NCBI GenBank assembly: GCA_040768665.1
Contig: JAXGMN010000034.1
Span: forward strand, 62,001-126,000
Length of the DNA stretch: 64,000 nt
Reading direction: 5' to 3'
Source of the DNA: JABWBD01 sp040768665
GTDB lineage: Bacteria; Planctomycetota; Planctomycetia; Pirellulales; Thermoguttaceae
Shown here: one piece after another, positions 35,592 to 45,252 of the stretch
Position numbering within the stretch: the stretch's first letter is position 1
Layout of the letters: the number at the start of each line of letters is the position of its first letter
The notes under the pieces: model-generated
The model's input: only the letters and a program-made list of their open reading frames with translations
Told to the model about the DNA's origin: nothing
Database searches by the model: none
Position numbers and translations under genes: made by a program

Positions 35592-35872
35592 CGCCGGTGT
35601 CCTCGGTCACGCAAAAATCGTGCTCTCGCGGAAGAGGCCGCCAATTCCGTTCGTTGCTCCGATCCCCAGGGCTTCTCCCTGGGCTGTCGAGTTGAGCCCC
35701 CGTTGGGGCGACGAGCTGATCTTGCGAAGCGAGTCCCCTTTTTCATCGCCCCCTCCTTCCTGCCCTCGGGAACGCTCCCATACGGCCCCCTTTTCCATCG
35801 TGAATCGGTCTGTTAGTTTGCCTAATACTTGCATCCACGAAATCCGTTGACAGCTTAAGAGGAGTCACCCCG

Positions 35873-36805
35873 ATGGATTACCCGGCGTTTGTCGAAGACC
35901 AGATCGCCCAGCTTCGCAAGACGATCGGTGACGGCTTGGCCATCAATGCCCTCAGCGGGGGGGTCGACAGCTCCGTCGTCACCGTCCTGGGCCACCGGGC
36001 AATCGGCGACCGGCTCAAGACGGTCTTCATCGACAGCGCGCTGATGCGCGAAGGCGAACCGCAGAGGGTGGTGCAGACTTTCGCCGACATGGGCATCCCG
36101 GTCGACCTCGTCGACGCCCGCGCCCAGTTCCTCGGCGCCTTGGCCGGCTTGACCGATCCGGAAGCGAAACGCCAGGCGATCACCGACACGTTTTACCAGG
36201 GGGTCTTCGGCGACCTGGTCCGCAAGACGGGCGCCCGCTTCCTGCTTCACGGCACCATCCTGACCGATATCGAAGAGACCGTGGCCGGCATCAAGCGGCA
36301 GCACAATATCCTCAGCCAGCTTGGAATCGACCCCGAGAAGGAGTATGGCTACCAGGTCCTCGAGCCCCTGGCGACGCTTCGCAAGGACGGCGTCCGCGAG
36401 GTGGCCAAGGTGCTCGGAATGCCGGAGAGCATCTATGCGAGAATCCCCTTCCCCGGCCCGGCGCTGGCCGCGCGGATCGTCGGCGAGGTGACCGAGGAGC
36501 GGCTGGCGACCGTTCGCGCCGCCACGGCCGTGGTCGAAGAAGAACTGGCCGACAGCGGAGCGTTCCAGTACCTGGCCGTCCTGCTGAACGACTACGCCAC
36601 CGGAATCCGCGACGGAAAGAGGGAGTTCGGGCAGATCATCGTCGTACGATGCATCGACAGCGTCGACGCCCGGACCGCCACCGCCGTGGAAATTCCCTGG
36701 GCCAAACTCCACCGCATCTGCGATCGCATCACGTCGATCGCCGGAGTGAACCGCTGTCTCTACGACCTGACCCCCAAGCCGCCCGCCACGGTTGAGTACG
36801 TCTGA
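35873..36805 (+). CDS. guaA: GMP synthase-type ATP-pyrophosphatase (GuaA without glutaminase domain)
   Basis: A 310-aa protein covering only the synthetase half of GuaA. The PP-loop SGGVDSSVVTVLG (about residues 28-40) binds ATP; RIPFPGPALAARIVGEVTEE and the C-terminal LYDLTPKPPATVEYV (the family usually ends ...KPPATIEWE) confirm the GMP synthase family. It lacks the N-terminal class I glutamine amidotransferase domain of standard GuaA (about 520 aa), so it resembles the archaeal split GuaAb subunit and would need ammonia or a separate glutaminase. A site resembling AGAGGAG precedes the ATG. It sits 80 bases upstream of carB on the same strand, linking nucleotide-synthesis genes. Confidence 0.85.
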   Translation: MDYPAFVEDQIAQLRKTIGDGLAINALSGGVDSSVVTVLGHRAIGDRLKTVFIDSALMREGEPQRVVQTFADMGIPVDLVDARAQFLGALAGLTDPEAKRQAITDTFYQGVFGDLVRKTGARFLLHGTILTDIEETVAGIKRQHNILSQLGIDPEKEYGYQVLEPLATLRKDGVREVAKVLGMPESIYARIPFPGPALAARIVGEVTEERLATVRAATAVVEEELADSGAFQYLAVLLNDYATGIRDGKREFGQIIVVRCIDSVDARTATAVEIPWAKLHRICDRITSIAGVNRCLYDLTPKPPATVEYV

Positions 36806-36885
36806 GTCCGATCGGCACCGCCCGCGACTCCACCCTGCTGCTGCATTTCCATCGAACCCGTCCGCCCGCCAAGGAGAGTGCCGCC

Positions 36886-39800
36886 GTGCCCAAGCGCGAA
36901 GACATCCACAAGGTCCTGATTATCGGCTCCGGTCCCATCGTGATCGGCCAGGCCGCCGAGTTCGACTATTCGGGGACTCAGGCCTGCAAGGCCCTGCGGA
37001 GGCTCGGCTACCGGATCGTGCTGGTCAATTCCAACCCCGCCACGATCATGACCGACCCCGGCATGGCCGACATCACCTACATCGAACCGCTCACCCGCGA
37101 GTCGGTGGCCGAGATTATCGAGCAGGAAAAGCCCGACGCCCTGCTGCCAAACCTGGGCGGGCAGTCGGGCCTCAATCTCGCATCCCAGTTGGCGGTGACG
37201 GGAGTTCTCGCGCAGCACGGGGTGCGCGTGATCGGGGTCCAGATCGACGCGATCAAACGCGGCGAAGACCGCCAGGCCTTCAAAGACACGATGAACCGGC
37301 TGGGTATCGAGATGCCTCGGAGCGAGATCGCCACCTCGCTCGAGGAGGCCGAGCGGATCGTCGAGGACATCGGCCTGCCGGCAGTCATTCGCCCCGCGTA
37401 CACCATGGGCGGAACCGGCGGCGGACTGGTCTACAACATGGAAGAATTCCGCACGGTGGTGACGCGAGGGCTGGCGGCGAGCATCGTCAACCAGGTGCTC
37501 GTCGAGGAGTCGGTCCTCGGCTGGGAAGAGCTGGAGCTGGAGGTCGTTCGCGATGCGAAGAACCAGATGATCACCGTCTGCTTCATCGAGAATGTCGATG
37601 CCATGGGCGTGCACACCGGCGACTCGTTCTGCACCGCCCCGATGCTCACGATCGACCCCGAACTGCAGAAGCGGCTCCAGAAGCACTCCTACGACATCGT
37701 CGATGCGATCGAAGTGATCGGCGGCACCAACATTCAGTTCGCCCACGATCCCAAGACGGGCCGCGTGGTGGTCATCGAGATCAATCCTCGCACGTCGCGC
37801 TCCTCCGCACTGGCCTCGAAGGCCACCGGCTTCCCGATCGCCTATGTCTCCTCGCTCCTGGCCGGCGGGCTCACGCTCGATGAGCTGCCCTACTGGCGCG
37901 AGGGCACGCTGGAAAAGTACACTCCCTCGGGCGACTACGTGGTGGTTAAGTTCGCTCGCTGGGCCTTCGAAAAGTTCCCCGGCGCCGAGGACAAGCTGGG
38001 CACGCAAATGCGCGCGGTCGGCGAGGTCATGAGCCTCGGCAAGACCTACAAGGAGGCGTTTCAGAAGGCCATCCGCTCGCTCGAGACCAACCGTTACGGC
38101 CTGGGCTTCGCCAAGGACTTCCACAAGAAGTCGCTCGACGAGCTGATGGGGATGCTCGCCGAGCCGACCAGCGAGCGGCAGTTCATCCTCTACGAAGCCC
38201 TTCGCAAAGGCGCCGACGTCGAGACGCTCTTCCAGCGGACCAGCATCAAGCCGTGGTTCCTCCAGCAGATGAAGGAGCTGGTCGAGCTGGAAGAAGAGAT
38301 CCTCAAGCACCGGGGCGGAAGTCTGCCCGACGAGCTGCTCATTCGCGCTAAGAAAGACGGCTTCTGCGATCGTTACCTTGCCAGGCTCCTGGGGATTCGC
38401 GAGAAAGAGATCCGCCGGCGCCGAATCGAACTGGGGGTGGTCGAGGCGTGGCACCCCGTGCCGGTCAGCGGCGTGGAGAACGCGGCCTACTACTATTCCA
38501 CGTACAACGCACCCGACGTGACCGAGGTCTCCACCAATCGCAAGGTGATGGTCCTGGGCGGCGGGCCGAATCGGATCGGGCAGGGGATCGAGTTTGACTA
38601 CTGCTGCGTCCACGCCGCCTTTGCGCTGCGCGACGAGGGGATCGAGTCGATCATGGTCAACTGCAATCCCGAGACCGTGTCGACCGACTTCGATACCTCC
38701 AACAAGCTCTACTTCGAACCGCTCACCGTCGAGGACGTGCTGAGCATTCACGAGAAGGAGAAGCCCGAAGGCGTGATCGTCCAGTTCGGCGGGCAGACGC
38801 CGCTGAATATCGCGGCGGAACTGGCCGAGGCGGGCGTCAAGATCCTCGGCACCACGACCGAGGCAATCGATCTGGCGGAAGACCGCGATCGCTTCTGCCG
38901 GGCGATGCAGAAGCTCGGCATTCCCCAACCGCAGTCGGGCATGGCCAGCACCCTCGAGGAAGCTCTGGCAATCGCCAAACAAATCGGCTATCCGCTGATC
39001 GTCCGGCCCTCGTTCGTGCTCGGGGGGCGCGCGATGGAGATCGTCCACGACGAGAGCATGCTCGAGCACTATCTGGAAGTCGCGGTGGATGTTTCGCCCG
39101 AGCGGCCTATCCTCATCGACAAGTTCCTGGAAAACGCCATCGAGGCCGAGGCCGACGCCATCGCCGACGGGGAAGACGCCTTCGTGCCGGCCGTGATGGA
39201 GCACATCGAGCTGGCCGGGATCCATTCGGGCGACTCGGCGTGCGTCATTCCGCCGATCAGCATCCCGGCGAAGCACCTGGAGACGATCCGCGACTACACG
39301 CGCAAGATCGCCATGGAACTGAAGGTGGTCGGGCTGATGAACATCCAGTATGCGATCGCGCGCGACACGGTATACGTTCTTGAAGCGAATCCCCGCGCCA
39401 GCCGAACGGTGCCGCTGGTCTCCAAGGTGTGCAATATCCCGATGGCGAGGCTCGCCACCCAGGTGATGCTGGGCCGGAAACTCTCCGATCTGGGACTCGT
39501 CAACCGGCCGATTCCGCACTACGGCGTCAAGGAGTCGGTCTTCCCGTTCAACATGTACCACGAGGTCGACCCGGTGCTCGGGCCCGAGATGCGGTCGACC
39601 GGCGAGGTGTTGGGAATGGCCGACTCGTTCGGATTGGCCTACTTCAAATCGCAGGACGCGGCCCAGGCGCGGTTGCCCCAGGAAGGTACAGTGCTGATCA
39701 CCGTGGCAGACCGCGACAAGCAGGCCGCACTGGAAGTCGCGCGGCGGTTCGCCGAGCTCGGGTTCAAGATCAAGTCGACTGCGGGAACCCAGGCGTTTTT

Positions 39801-40089
39801 CGCCGAAAACGGCATCCCCGCCGAGCCGATCCTCAAAATGACGGAGGGCCGGCCGAACATCACCGACGCGATTACCAACGGGGAGATTCATCTGGTGATC
39901 AACACCCCCCGCGGCAAAGCCGGCAAGGCCGACGACGCCTACATTCGCCAGACGGCGATCCGCCGCAAAGTGCCGTACATCACCACGGTCACTGCCGCAA
40001 TTGCCGCCGCCAAGGGGATCGCCGCTTTTCGTGCGGGCCGCGGCAAGGTAAAAAGCTTGCAGAACTACCACGCGGACATCGGCGGGTAG
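36886..40089 (+). CDS. carB: Carbamoyl-phosphate synthase large subunit
   Basis: A 1067-aa full-length protein that makes carbamoyl phosphate for pyrimidines and arginine. The first ATP-grasp half opens with KVLIIGSGPIVIGQAAEFDY and the second with KVMVLGGGPNRIGQGIEFDY, the two duplicated synthetase domains. Other markers are GQSGLNLASQL, GQTPLNIAAEL and the C-terminal MGS-like regulatory domain (from about residue 935, VLITVADRDKQAALEVARRF). The GTG start is preceded by AAGGAGAG. The normal carA partner is not adjacent. All domain boundaries and length match the family. Confidence 0.97.
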   Translation: MPKREDIHKVLIIGSGPIVIGQAAEFDYSGTQACKALRRLGYRIVLVNSNPATIMTDPGMADITYIEPLTRESVAEIIEQEKPDALLPNLGGQSGLNLASQLAVTGVLAQHGVRVIGVQIDAIKRGEDRQAFKDTMNRLGIEMPRSEIATSLEEAERIVEDIGLPAVIRPAYTMGGTGGGLVYNMEEFRTVVTRGLAASIVNQVLVEESVLGWEELELEVVRDAKNQMITVCFIENVDAMGVHTGDSFCTAPMLTIDPELQKRLQKHSYDIVDAIEVIGGTNIQFAHDPKTGRVVVIEINPRTSRSSALASKATGFPIAYVSSLLAGGLTLDELPYWREGTLEKYTPSGDYVVVKFARWAFEKFPGAEDKLGTQMRAVGEVMSLGKTYKEAFQKAIRSLETNRYGLGFAKDFHKKSLDELMGMLAEPTSERQFILYEALRKGADVETLFQRTSIKPWFLQQMKELVELEEEILKHRGGSLPDELLIRAKKDGFCDRYLARLLGIREKEIRRRRIELGVVEAWHPVPVSGVENAAYYYSTYNAPDVTEVSTNRKVMVLGGGPNRIGQGIEFDYCCVHAAFALRDEGIESIMVNCNPETVSTDFDTSNKLYFEPLTVEDVLSIHEKEKPEGVIVQFGGQTPLNIAAELAEAGVKILGTTTEAIDLAEDRDRFCRAMQKLGIPQPQSGMASTLEEALAIAKQIGYPLIVRPSFVLGGRAMEIVHDESMLEHYLEVAVDVSPERPILIDKFLENAIEAEADAIADGEDAFVPAVMEHIELAGIHSGDSACVIPPISIPAKHLETIRDYTRKIAMELKVVGLMNIQYAIARDTVYVLEANPRASRTVPLVSKVCNIPMARLATQVMLGRKLSDLGLVNRPIPHYGVKESVFPFNMYHEVDPVLGPEMRSTGEVLGMADSFGLAYFKSQDAAQARLPQEGTVLITVADRDKQAALEVARRFAELGFKIKSTAGTQAFFAENGIPAEPILKMTEGRPNITDAITNGEIHLVINTPRGKAGKADDAYIRQTAIRRKVPYITTVTAAIAAAKGIAAFRAGRGKVKSLQNYHADIGG

Positions 40090-40269
40090 ACGCTGGCGGT
40101 CCCGCGAGGCAATCGGAGCACGGCTGTGAGCAAGAAAGCCGGCCGCGGGATCACTCCCGGTGCGCGATTTGTCAGCGGCGTGCCGCTCCGGTCGGGAATT
40201 TGTCGATTTTCCCCAAGACTGCGTCGCTCGATGCGAATAGGTGTGTGGACAGGCTTTGTCGACGCCAGG

Positions 40270-40391
40270 GTGGCCGTTCACCGGACGGTCGGGGACGGGT
40301 CCATTTTTCGGCCAATTCGCCAATTTTGGCGTCAAAGCGTTGGCCGAAAACGTGGACCTGCCCCCCTCTCTTCCGCCCCGTGAACGGTTAC
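40270..40391. mobile_element. MITE, copy B (122 bp)
   Basis: This has the same structure as the copy at 34745, with a left end mutated to GTGGCCGTTCACCGGA and an intact right end. No clear 9-base target duplication remains. It lies between carB and the ABC transporter genes, in non-coding DNA. Confidence 0.8.
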
Positions 40392-40470
40392 GCGTGGCCG
40401 TTGCCAATTGGGTCGGTGACCACTTACAGTCTGAGAAACGAACTCGTCCGCCAGCCGCCAGGACCTGAAT

Positions 40471-41490
40471 GTGGCACCCGCCATCTACACCGAACACCTG
40501 ACCAAGATCTACGGCAACCGGTTGATCGCGGTCAACGACATGACGCTCACCGTCCCCGAGGGAGCCATCTTCGGCCTGCTTGGCCCGAACGGGGCGGGTA
40601 AGACGACCACCCTACGGCTGTTGCTTGGCCTGCAACGGCCGACCGCGGGCCGGGCGGAGGTGTTTGGCCGACCGTGTGGACCGAACGCTGTTACCGTTCG
40701 GCGAATGATCGGGTATCTGCCCACGCACCCGAACCTGCCCGGGAATTTGCGCCCGGTCGAATACCTGGACCTGCTCGGGAAGCTCTGCCGGTTGCCTCGC
40801 GAGGAGCGGAAGCCGCGGGTCGCTTCGCTCTTGCGGGCAGTGGGGCTCCTGGGACTTACGGACCAGCGGATTGAGAATCTCTCGACCGGCGAGACCACCC
40901 GGCTGGGTATCGCCGCATCGCTCATGGCCGATCCGCCATTGCTGATCTGGGATGAACCGACCGCCGGGCTCGACCCGGCCGCGCGCCGGTTCACCCTGGA
41001 CCTTATCCGCGAGATGGGCAAATCCCGCACGGTGGTGGTCGCGACTCACATTCTCGGCGACATCGACCAGATCTGCGACCACGTGGGGGTGGTGCACGAG
41101 GGCCGGATGATTTTTTGCGGAGCGGTCCGCGACATGAAACGGCGGCTCCGTCGCGACGACTTCAGCCTCGAACTGGAAGGCAACGGCGACGACCTGCAAC
41201 GGCTGGTCGAACAGGCGAAACTGGTGGAAGGAGCCGCGGTCCGCATCCTCGATCCCCGAACCTTGGCCGTGGAAGTGAGCGACGGCCGCGCGCGATCGAC
41301 CGTGCTGGCCGAGTTGCTTCAACTCGTCGAGCCGAACCATCTCACGCTTCAGGCCGTTCACAGCGGTCAGAACGAAACCGAATACGCCTATCTGCAATTG
41401 CTCCAAGAGGAAGAATCGCATGGGTTCCAGCGATTTGATTTCCACACTCGACACAAGGACCCTGCCGCTGAGAGCCATCCTCCAGCATGA
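40471..41490 (+). CDS. ABC transporter ATP-binding protein
   Basis: A 339-aa ATPase subunit. Walker A is GPNGAGKTTT (about residues 39-48), the signature is LSTGETTRLGI and Walker B is LLIWDEPTAGLD, with the switch histidine in VVVATHILGDID. The C-terminal extension of about 100 residues is typical of drug- and polysaccharide-export type ATPases. It begins with GTG. It overlaps the permease gene by 71 bases, so the two are co-expressed. The substrate is unknown. Confidence 0.9.
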   Translation: MAPAIYTEHLTKIYGNRLIAVNDMTLTVPEGAIFGLLGPNGAGKTTTLRLLLGLQRPTAGRAEVFGRPCGPNAVTVRRMIGYLPTHPNLPGNLRPVEYLDLLGKLCRLPREERKPRVASLLRAVGLLGLTDQRIENLSTGETTRLGIAASLMADPPLLIWDEPTAGLDPAARRFTLDLIREMGKSRTVVVATHILGDIDQICDHVGVVHEGRMIFCGAVRDMKRRLRRDDFSLELEGNGDDLQRLVEQAKLVEGAAVRILDPRTLAVEVSDGRARSTVLAELLQLVEPNHLTLQAVHSGQNETEYAYLQLLQEEESHGFQRFDFHTRHKDPAAESHPPA

Positions 41491-42329
41491 CCTCTGGGGA
41501 CTAACCAAGAGCTGGCTGGTCCGGATCTGGTTCGCGGCAACCGTTCTCCTGACGGCACTGGTGATCCTCACCAACTGGCCCAGGGTCCCATCGGCCCCGC
41601 TGATAGCGATGGTGCTCTTTCCTTACCTGATCTTCCCCTGGTTCCTGGTGGTGATGATGCTCGGCGTGAACCCCACGTCGGGCTCGCGCGCCGACGCGAT
41701 GGCCGACGGCTTCCTTTGCCGCCCGGTCACTCGTTACGAGTGTTTGCTCGGCACGTGGCTGGCTCGCGTGCTCTTGGTGTGGGGGGTGTATCTTGCGGTG
41801 ACCGTGCCGGCCGTGGCAATCATCGCGTTGGCCAACCGCCCGATCCAGGACGATGGAGTGACGCTCTACGGAGTCATCGCGGCCTTAAGCGTAGTGGCCA
41901 TTGTCCTGGCCCTGCAAGTCTCCTTGGCATTCCTGATGGGCACCGTGTTGCGCCGGTCGCTCGTGGCCGTGGTGGTGCTGTTGTTCGCTTGGTACCCGAT
42001 CAACGCCGTGTTGCACACGTTTTCCCTGGAAGAGTTCTCGCCGATCAGCCTGAACCAATCCTTGCCGACGCTCTTGCGGCAGCCGTGGCGGGAGGACATC
42101 GAGAAGCCGGCCGACAAAGCGGAAGACATGGAAGCCTTGGCCCGGCAAGCGGCGCAGTTCTTCAACATGCTTTCGGGGGACGCCGGCGCAGCCGACGGCA
42201 AAGCCGGATTTCTACGAGCGGTCGAATTACGAGGACTTTTCCCTGTTGCGTGTCCTGCTGGGCTATGGCATCCCGACGCTCCTGAGCATCGGCCTGGCCA
42301 CCGTCTGTTTCAACGTGCGAGATTTTTGA
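41420..42329 (+). CDS. ABC transporter permease, frameshifted near its 3' end
   Basis: The membrane partner of the ATPase, about 300 aa. Hydrophobic segments include IWFAATVLLTALVILTNW, MVLFPYLIFPWFLVVMMLGV and VVAIVLALQVSLAFLMGTVL. From 41420 the frame is coherent to about 42195 (FFNMLSGDAGAADGKAG). The genuine end is in the next frame: KPDFYERSNYEDFSLLRVLL... to CFNVRDF and a stop at 42327-42329. One extra A in GGCAAAGCC near 42200 explains the shift; this may be a real mutation or a sequence error. The last 29 bases belong to the first unit of the downstream tandem repeat. Confidence 0.75.
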
Positions 42330-43430
42330 ATGCGGCCTTGCGGAGATTCACTGGTGGTGTGGCACTGCTTGGAGTTGAATCGACGCACCATCAAGAGCGA
42401 CCTGGCAACAACTCCAAGCAGTGCTGCCGCAGCGGGTGGCGCAACGCTCAGCACTGCTTGGGACCACTGCTTGGGATGGTGGCAAGCCGGTTCGGATGGA
42501 GACTCGATTCCTCCGACTGGCACAAACAACCGTTTGTTTCAACGTGCGATTTTTGAATGCGGCTTGCGAGATTCACTGGTGGTGTGGCTGCTTGGAGTTG
42601 AATCGGCGTACCATCAAGGGTGACCGCTACAGCTCAAGCAGTGCTGCCGCAGCGGGTAGCACAACGCTCAGCACTGCTTGGGACCACTGCCTGGGATGGT
42701 GGCAAGCGGTTCGGATGGAGGCTCGATTCCATCCCAAGCAGTGGCCCACCAACAACCGTCTGTTTCAACGTGCGAGATTTTTGAATGCAGCCTTGCGGAG
42801 ATTCACTGGTGGTGTGGCACTGCTTGGAGTTGAATCGACGCACCATCAAGAGCGACCTGGCAACAACTCCAAGCAGTGCTGCCGCAGCGGGTAGCACAAC
42901 GCTCAGCACTGCCGTTGGGATGGTGGCAAGTCGGCTGGATAGAGGCTCGATTCCATCCCAAACAGTGGCACACAAACAACCGTCTGTTTCAACGTGCGAG
43001 ATTTTTGAATGCGGCCTTGCGGAGATTCACTGGTGGTGGGCACTGCTTGGAGTTGAATCGACGTACCATCAAGAGTGATCCGGCTACAACTCCAAGCAGT
43101 GCTGCCAGCGGGTGGCGGCACGCTCAGCACTGCTTGGGATGGTGGCAAGTCGGTTCGGATAGAGGCTCGATTCCATCCCAAACAGTGGCACACAAACAAC
43201 CGTCTGTTTCAACGTGCAGATTTTGAATGCAGCCTTGCGGAGATTCACTGGTGGTGTGGCACTGCTTGGAGTTGAATCGGCGTACCATCAAAAGCGACCT
43301 GGCTACAACTCCAAGCAGTGCTGCCGCAGCGGGTGGCGCAACGCTCAGCACTGCTTGGGACCACTGCTTGGGATGGTGGCAGGCGGGTTCGGATGGAGAC
43401 TCGATTCCATCCCAAGCAGTGGCACACAAA
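42301..43430. repeat. Tandem array of five 220-231-bp units that begins in the permease 3' end
   Basis: Units start at 42301, 42530, 42756, 42980 and 43200, each opening with CCGTYTGTTTCAACGTGC. The first unit contains the permease stop codon; the others repeat that coding tail (VCFNVRDF) and the sequence after it. Each unit carries an inverted repeat GCACTGCTTGGAGTTG/CAACTCCAAGCAGTGC (42362-42377 with 42409-42424 in unit 1). Most also have CCACTGCTTGGGATGG with its complement CCATCCCAAGCAGTGG. The core ACTGCTTGG occurs repeatedly, so the units can fold as hairpins. Units differ by small indels that shift any reading frame, which argues against coding. Confidence 0.85.
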
Positions 43431-43481
43431 CACTTCGGCAAGACTACCTGTCGAAAACCCCCTATGTCCTGGAGAAACGCG

Positions 43482-45230
43482 ATGCATTTAAACCGTAACC
43501 TGATCCTGCCGGTCGTCGTAGCGGTCCTCGTGCCGCACCTTCTGCTTGCAGACGAACCGTTGCCGCCCACCGCCGGGTGGTTGCCCTCAGAGACCGTTGT
43601 CTCGATGGAAATATCGGACCCCAAGCCGCTGTTCGACCGGTTGATGGATCCGAACGCTCTCAAGGCGATCGAGGATTCGCCCGTCTACCAGGAACAGGCG
43701 AAGAAGCAAGGAGTGAAGGAATTCCTGGCGGGCGTCGGCTTTCTCGAAGCGAGCCTTGGTGTTTCATGGCAGGAGGCGGTCCGCAAGCTGGCGGGACGGG
43801 GCATTACCGTTGCCGCATGGCCCGACAAGAAGTTTGCGATCGTCATCGACGGCGAAGACGCACAACTCCTCTCTCGGCTTCACGAAATCGTAGTCACGAT
43901 CGCCAAGGGCGAAGCCGCCAAGCAGGGCAAGCCCGAGCGGGTCGCCTCGGCGGAATACCGCGGGGTGACAGGCTGGACGTTCAACGGCGAGGAGGCCCAC
44001 GCCATCCTCGGCACCCGCGCGGTCCTGACCAACAGCTCCAAAACGCTGAAGGAAATGATCGACCTCCGTGAGTCGCAGGGCGGCTCGAGCCTGGCGTCGT
44101 CGCCTTCCTACAAGGCCACCGGGAAAGCGGCCGGCGCCGCCAATGCCGCGGCCTACGTGAACCTCGACGTGCTCAAGCAGCACGGACCGTTTGAAAAGGC
44201 GCTGAAAGGTCCCGAAAACCCGCTGTTGTCGCTGCTGCTGTCCAGCGTGATCGATTCGCTCCGCGAGTCGAATTGGCTGTCGTTGGCTGCCAAAGTCCAG
44301 GGAGACACACTCTCGATCGCAACGGCGACAGACGGCAAGCCGACGGCAAAGATGGTGGCGTTCGCCCGGCCGGGCAGCTCCGATAAGGGCGTACTGCCGT
44401 TGCTCGACGTGCCGCGCTCGATCGCTTCGGTCAGCCTGTACCGCGATCTCCACGGCTTCTATGCGGCCAAGGACGAGCTGTTCCCCGAACGCACCTCCGG
44501 GTTGATCTTTTTCGAAAACATGATGGGCATCTTCTTCAGCGGCCGCGACCTGACGGACGAAGTTCTCGCACAGGCCAAGCCGGTGGTCCGCATTGTCGTG
44601 GCCGAACAGGCCTACGATCCGGCGATCGGCACGCCTAGGGTGAAGATCCCCGCGTTCGCCGCGGTCTTCCAGATGAAGGACCCCGACAAGTTCATGCCGG
44701 TCGCCGAGGAGGGCTGGCAAAAGGCCCTGGGGCTGGTCAACTTCACGCGCGGCCAACAGGGGCTCGCCGGGCTGATCATGGACCGGCCGGAGCATGCCGG
44801 CGTCAAGTACAGCATGGCCGGCTTCTCCACTGTGGATATCGAGGACAAGACGGCGCTGGAAACCCGCTTCAATTTCCGCCCGGCCCTGGCAAGGGTCGGC
44901 GACTATCTCGTCATCAGCTCTACCGAGGGACTCACGGAAGACCTGATCGACGCGCTCCAGAAGGAATCCGCCGAAAGCCCGAAACCTCTGCCCGGCGTGG
45001 ACAGCCTTGTGGAAGTCGACGCCGCCGCGATTGCGTCGATCCTGGAGACGAACCGCGAGCAGTTCGTCCGCAACAGCATGGTCGAGAAAGGAAAGACGCA
45101 GGAGGAGGCCGAGGGCGAGGTTGGTGTGTTGATCGAGATCCTGCGGCGGCTCGGTCAGGCCAGGCTGGAAATCGGCAGCCGCCAGGGGCTCACCCAGGCG
45201 GAACTCGAACTGAAGCCGAATCTTCCGTAG
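43482..45230 (+). CDS. Secreted DUF3352-like protein
   Basis: A 582-aa protein starting at the ATG at 43482, just after the tandem repeats; earlier in-frame codons belong to the repeat. The signal is ILPVVVAVLVPHLLLADEP. The mature part resembles DUF3352-type proteins of planctomycetes, with SETVVSMEISDPKPLFDRLM, NAAAYVNLDVLKQ and SVSLYRDLHGFYAAKDELFP. The function is unknown. It is followed after 22 bases by the DUF1800 and DUF1501 genes on the same strand, so the three probably form one operon. Confidence 0.75.
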   Translation: MHLNRNLILPVVVAVLVPHLLLADEPLPPTAGWLPSETVVSMEISDPKPLFDRLMDPNALKAIEDSPVYQEQAKKQGVKEFLAGVGFLEASLGVSWQEAVRKLAGRGITVAAWPDKKFAIVIDGEDAQLLSRLHEIVVTIAKGEAAKQGKPERVASAEYRGVTGWTFNGEEAHAILGTRAVLTNSSKTLKEMIDLRESQGGSSLASSPSYKATGKAAGAANAAAYVNLDVLKQHGPFEKALKGPENPLLSLLLSSVIDSLRESNWLSLAAKVQGDTLSIATATDGKPTAKMVAFARPGSSDKGVLPLLDVPRSIASVSLYRDLHGFYAAKDELFPERTSGLIFFENMMGIFFSGRDLTDEVLAQAKPVVRIVVAEQAYDPAIGTPRVKIPAFAAVFQMKDPDKFMPVAEEGWQKALGLVNFTRGQQGLAGLIMDRPEHAGVKYSMAGFSTVDIEDKTALETRFNFRPALARVGDYLVISSTEGLTEDLIDALQKESAESPKPLPGVDSLVEVDAAAIASILETNREQFVRNSMVEKGKTQEEAEGEVGVLIEILRRLGQARLEIGSRQGLTQAELELKPNLP

Positions 45231-45252
45231 CCCTTTCGACGGAGCATTTTTC

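Noticed and set aside
40126..40269. Short plus-strand frame MSKKAGRGITPGARFVSG before MITE copy B
   Set aside because: No homology recognised and it runs into the element; coding evidence too weak.
36760..40497. A very long minus-strand open frame opposite carB
   Set aside because: It mirrors the codon pattern of carB in GC-rich DNA and has no family motifs; carB is unambiguous.
42330..43430. Open frames within the tandem repeats encoding similar peptides
   Set aside because: Small indels between units break the frame and no start or ribosome site is conserved, so the DNA repeat explains them.
42301..43430. CRISPR array
   Set aside because: Units are 220-231 bp with no short repeat and unique spacers, and no cas genes are present.
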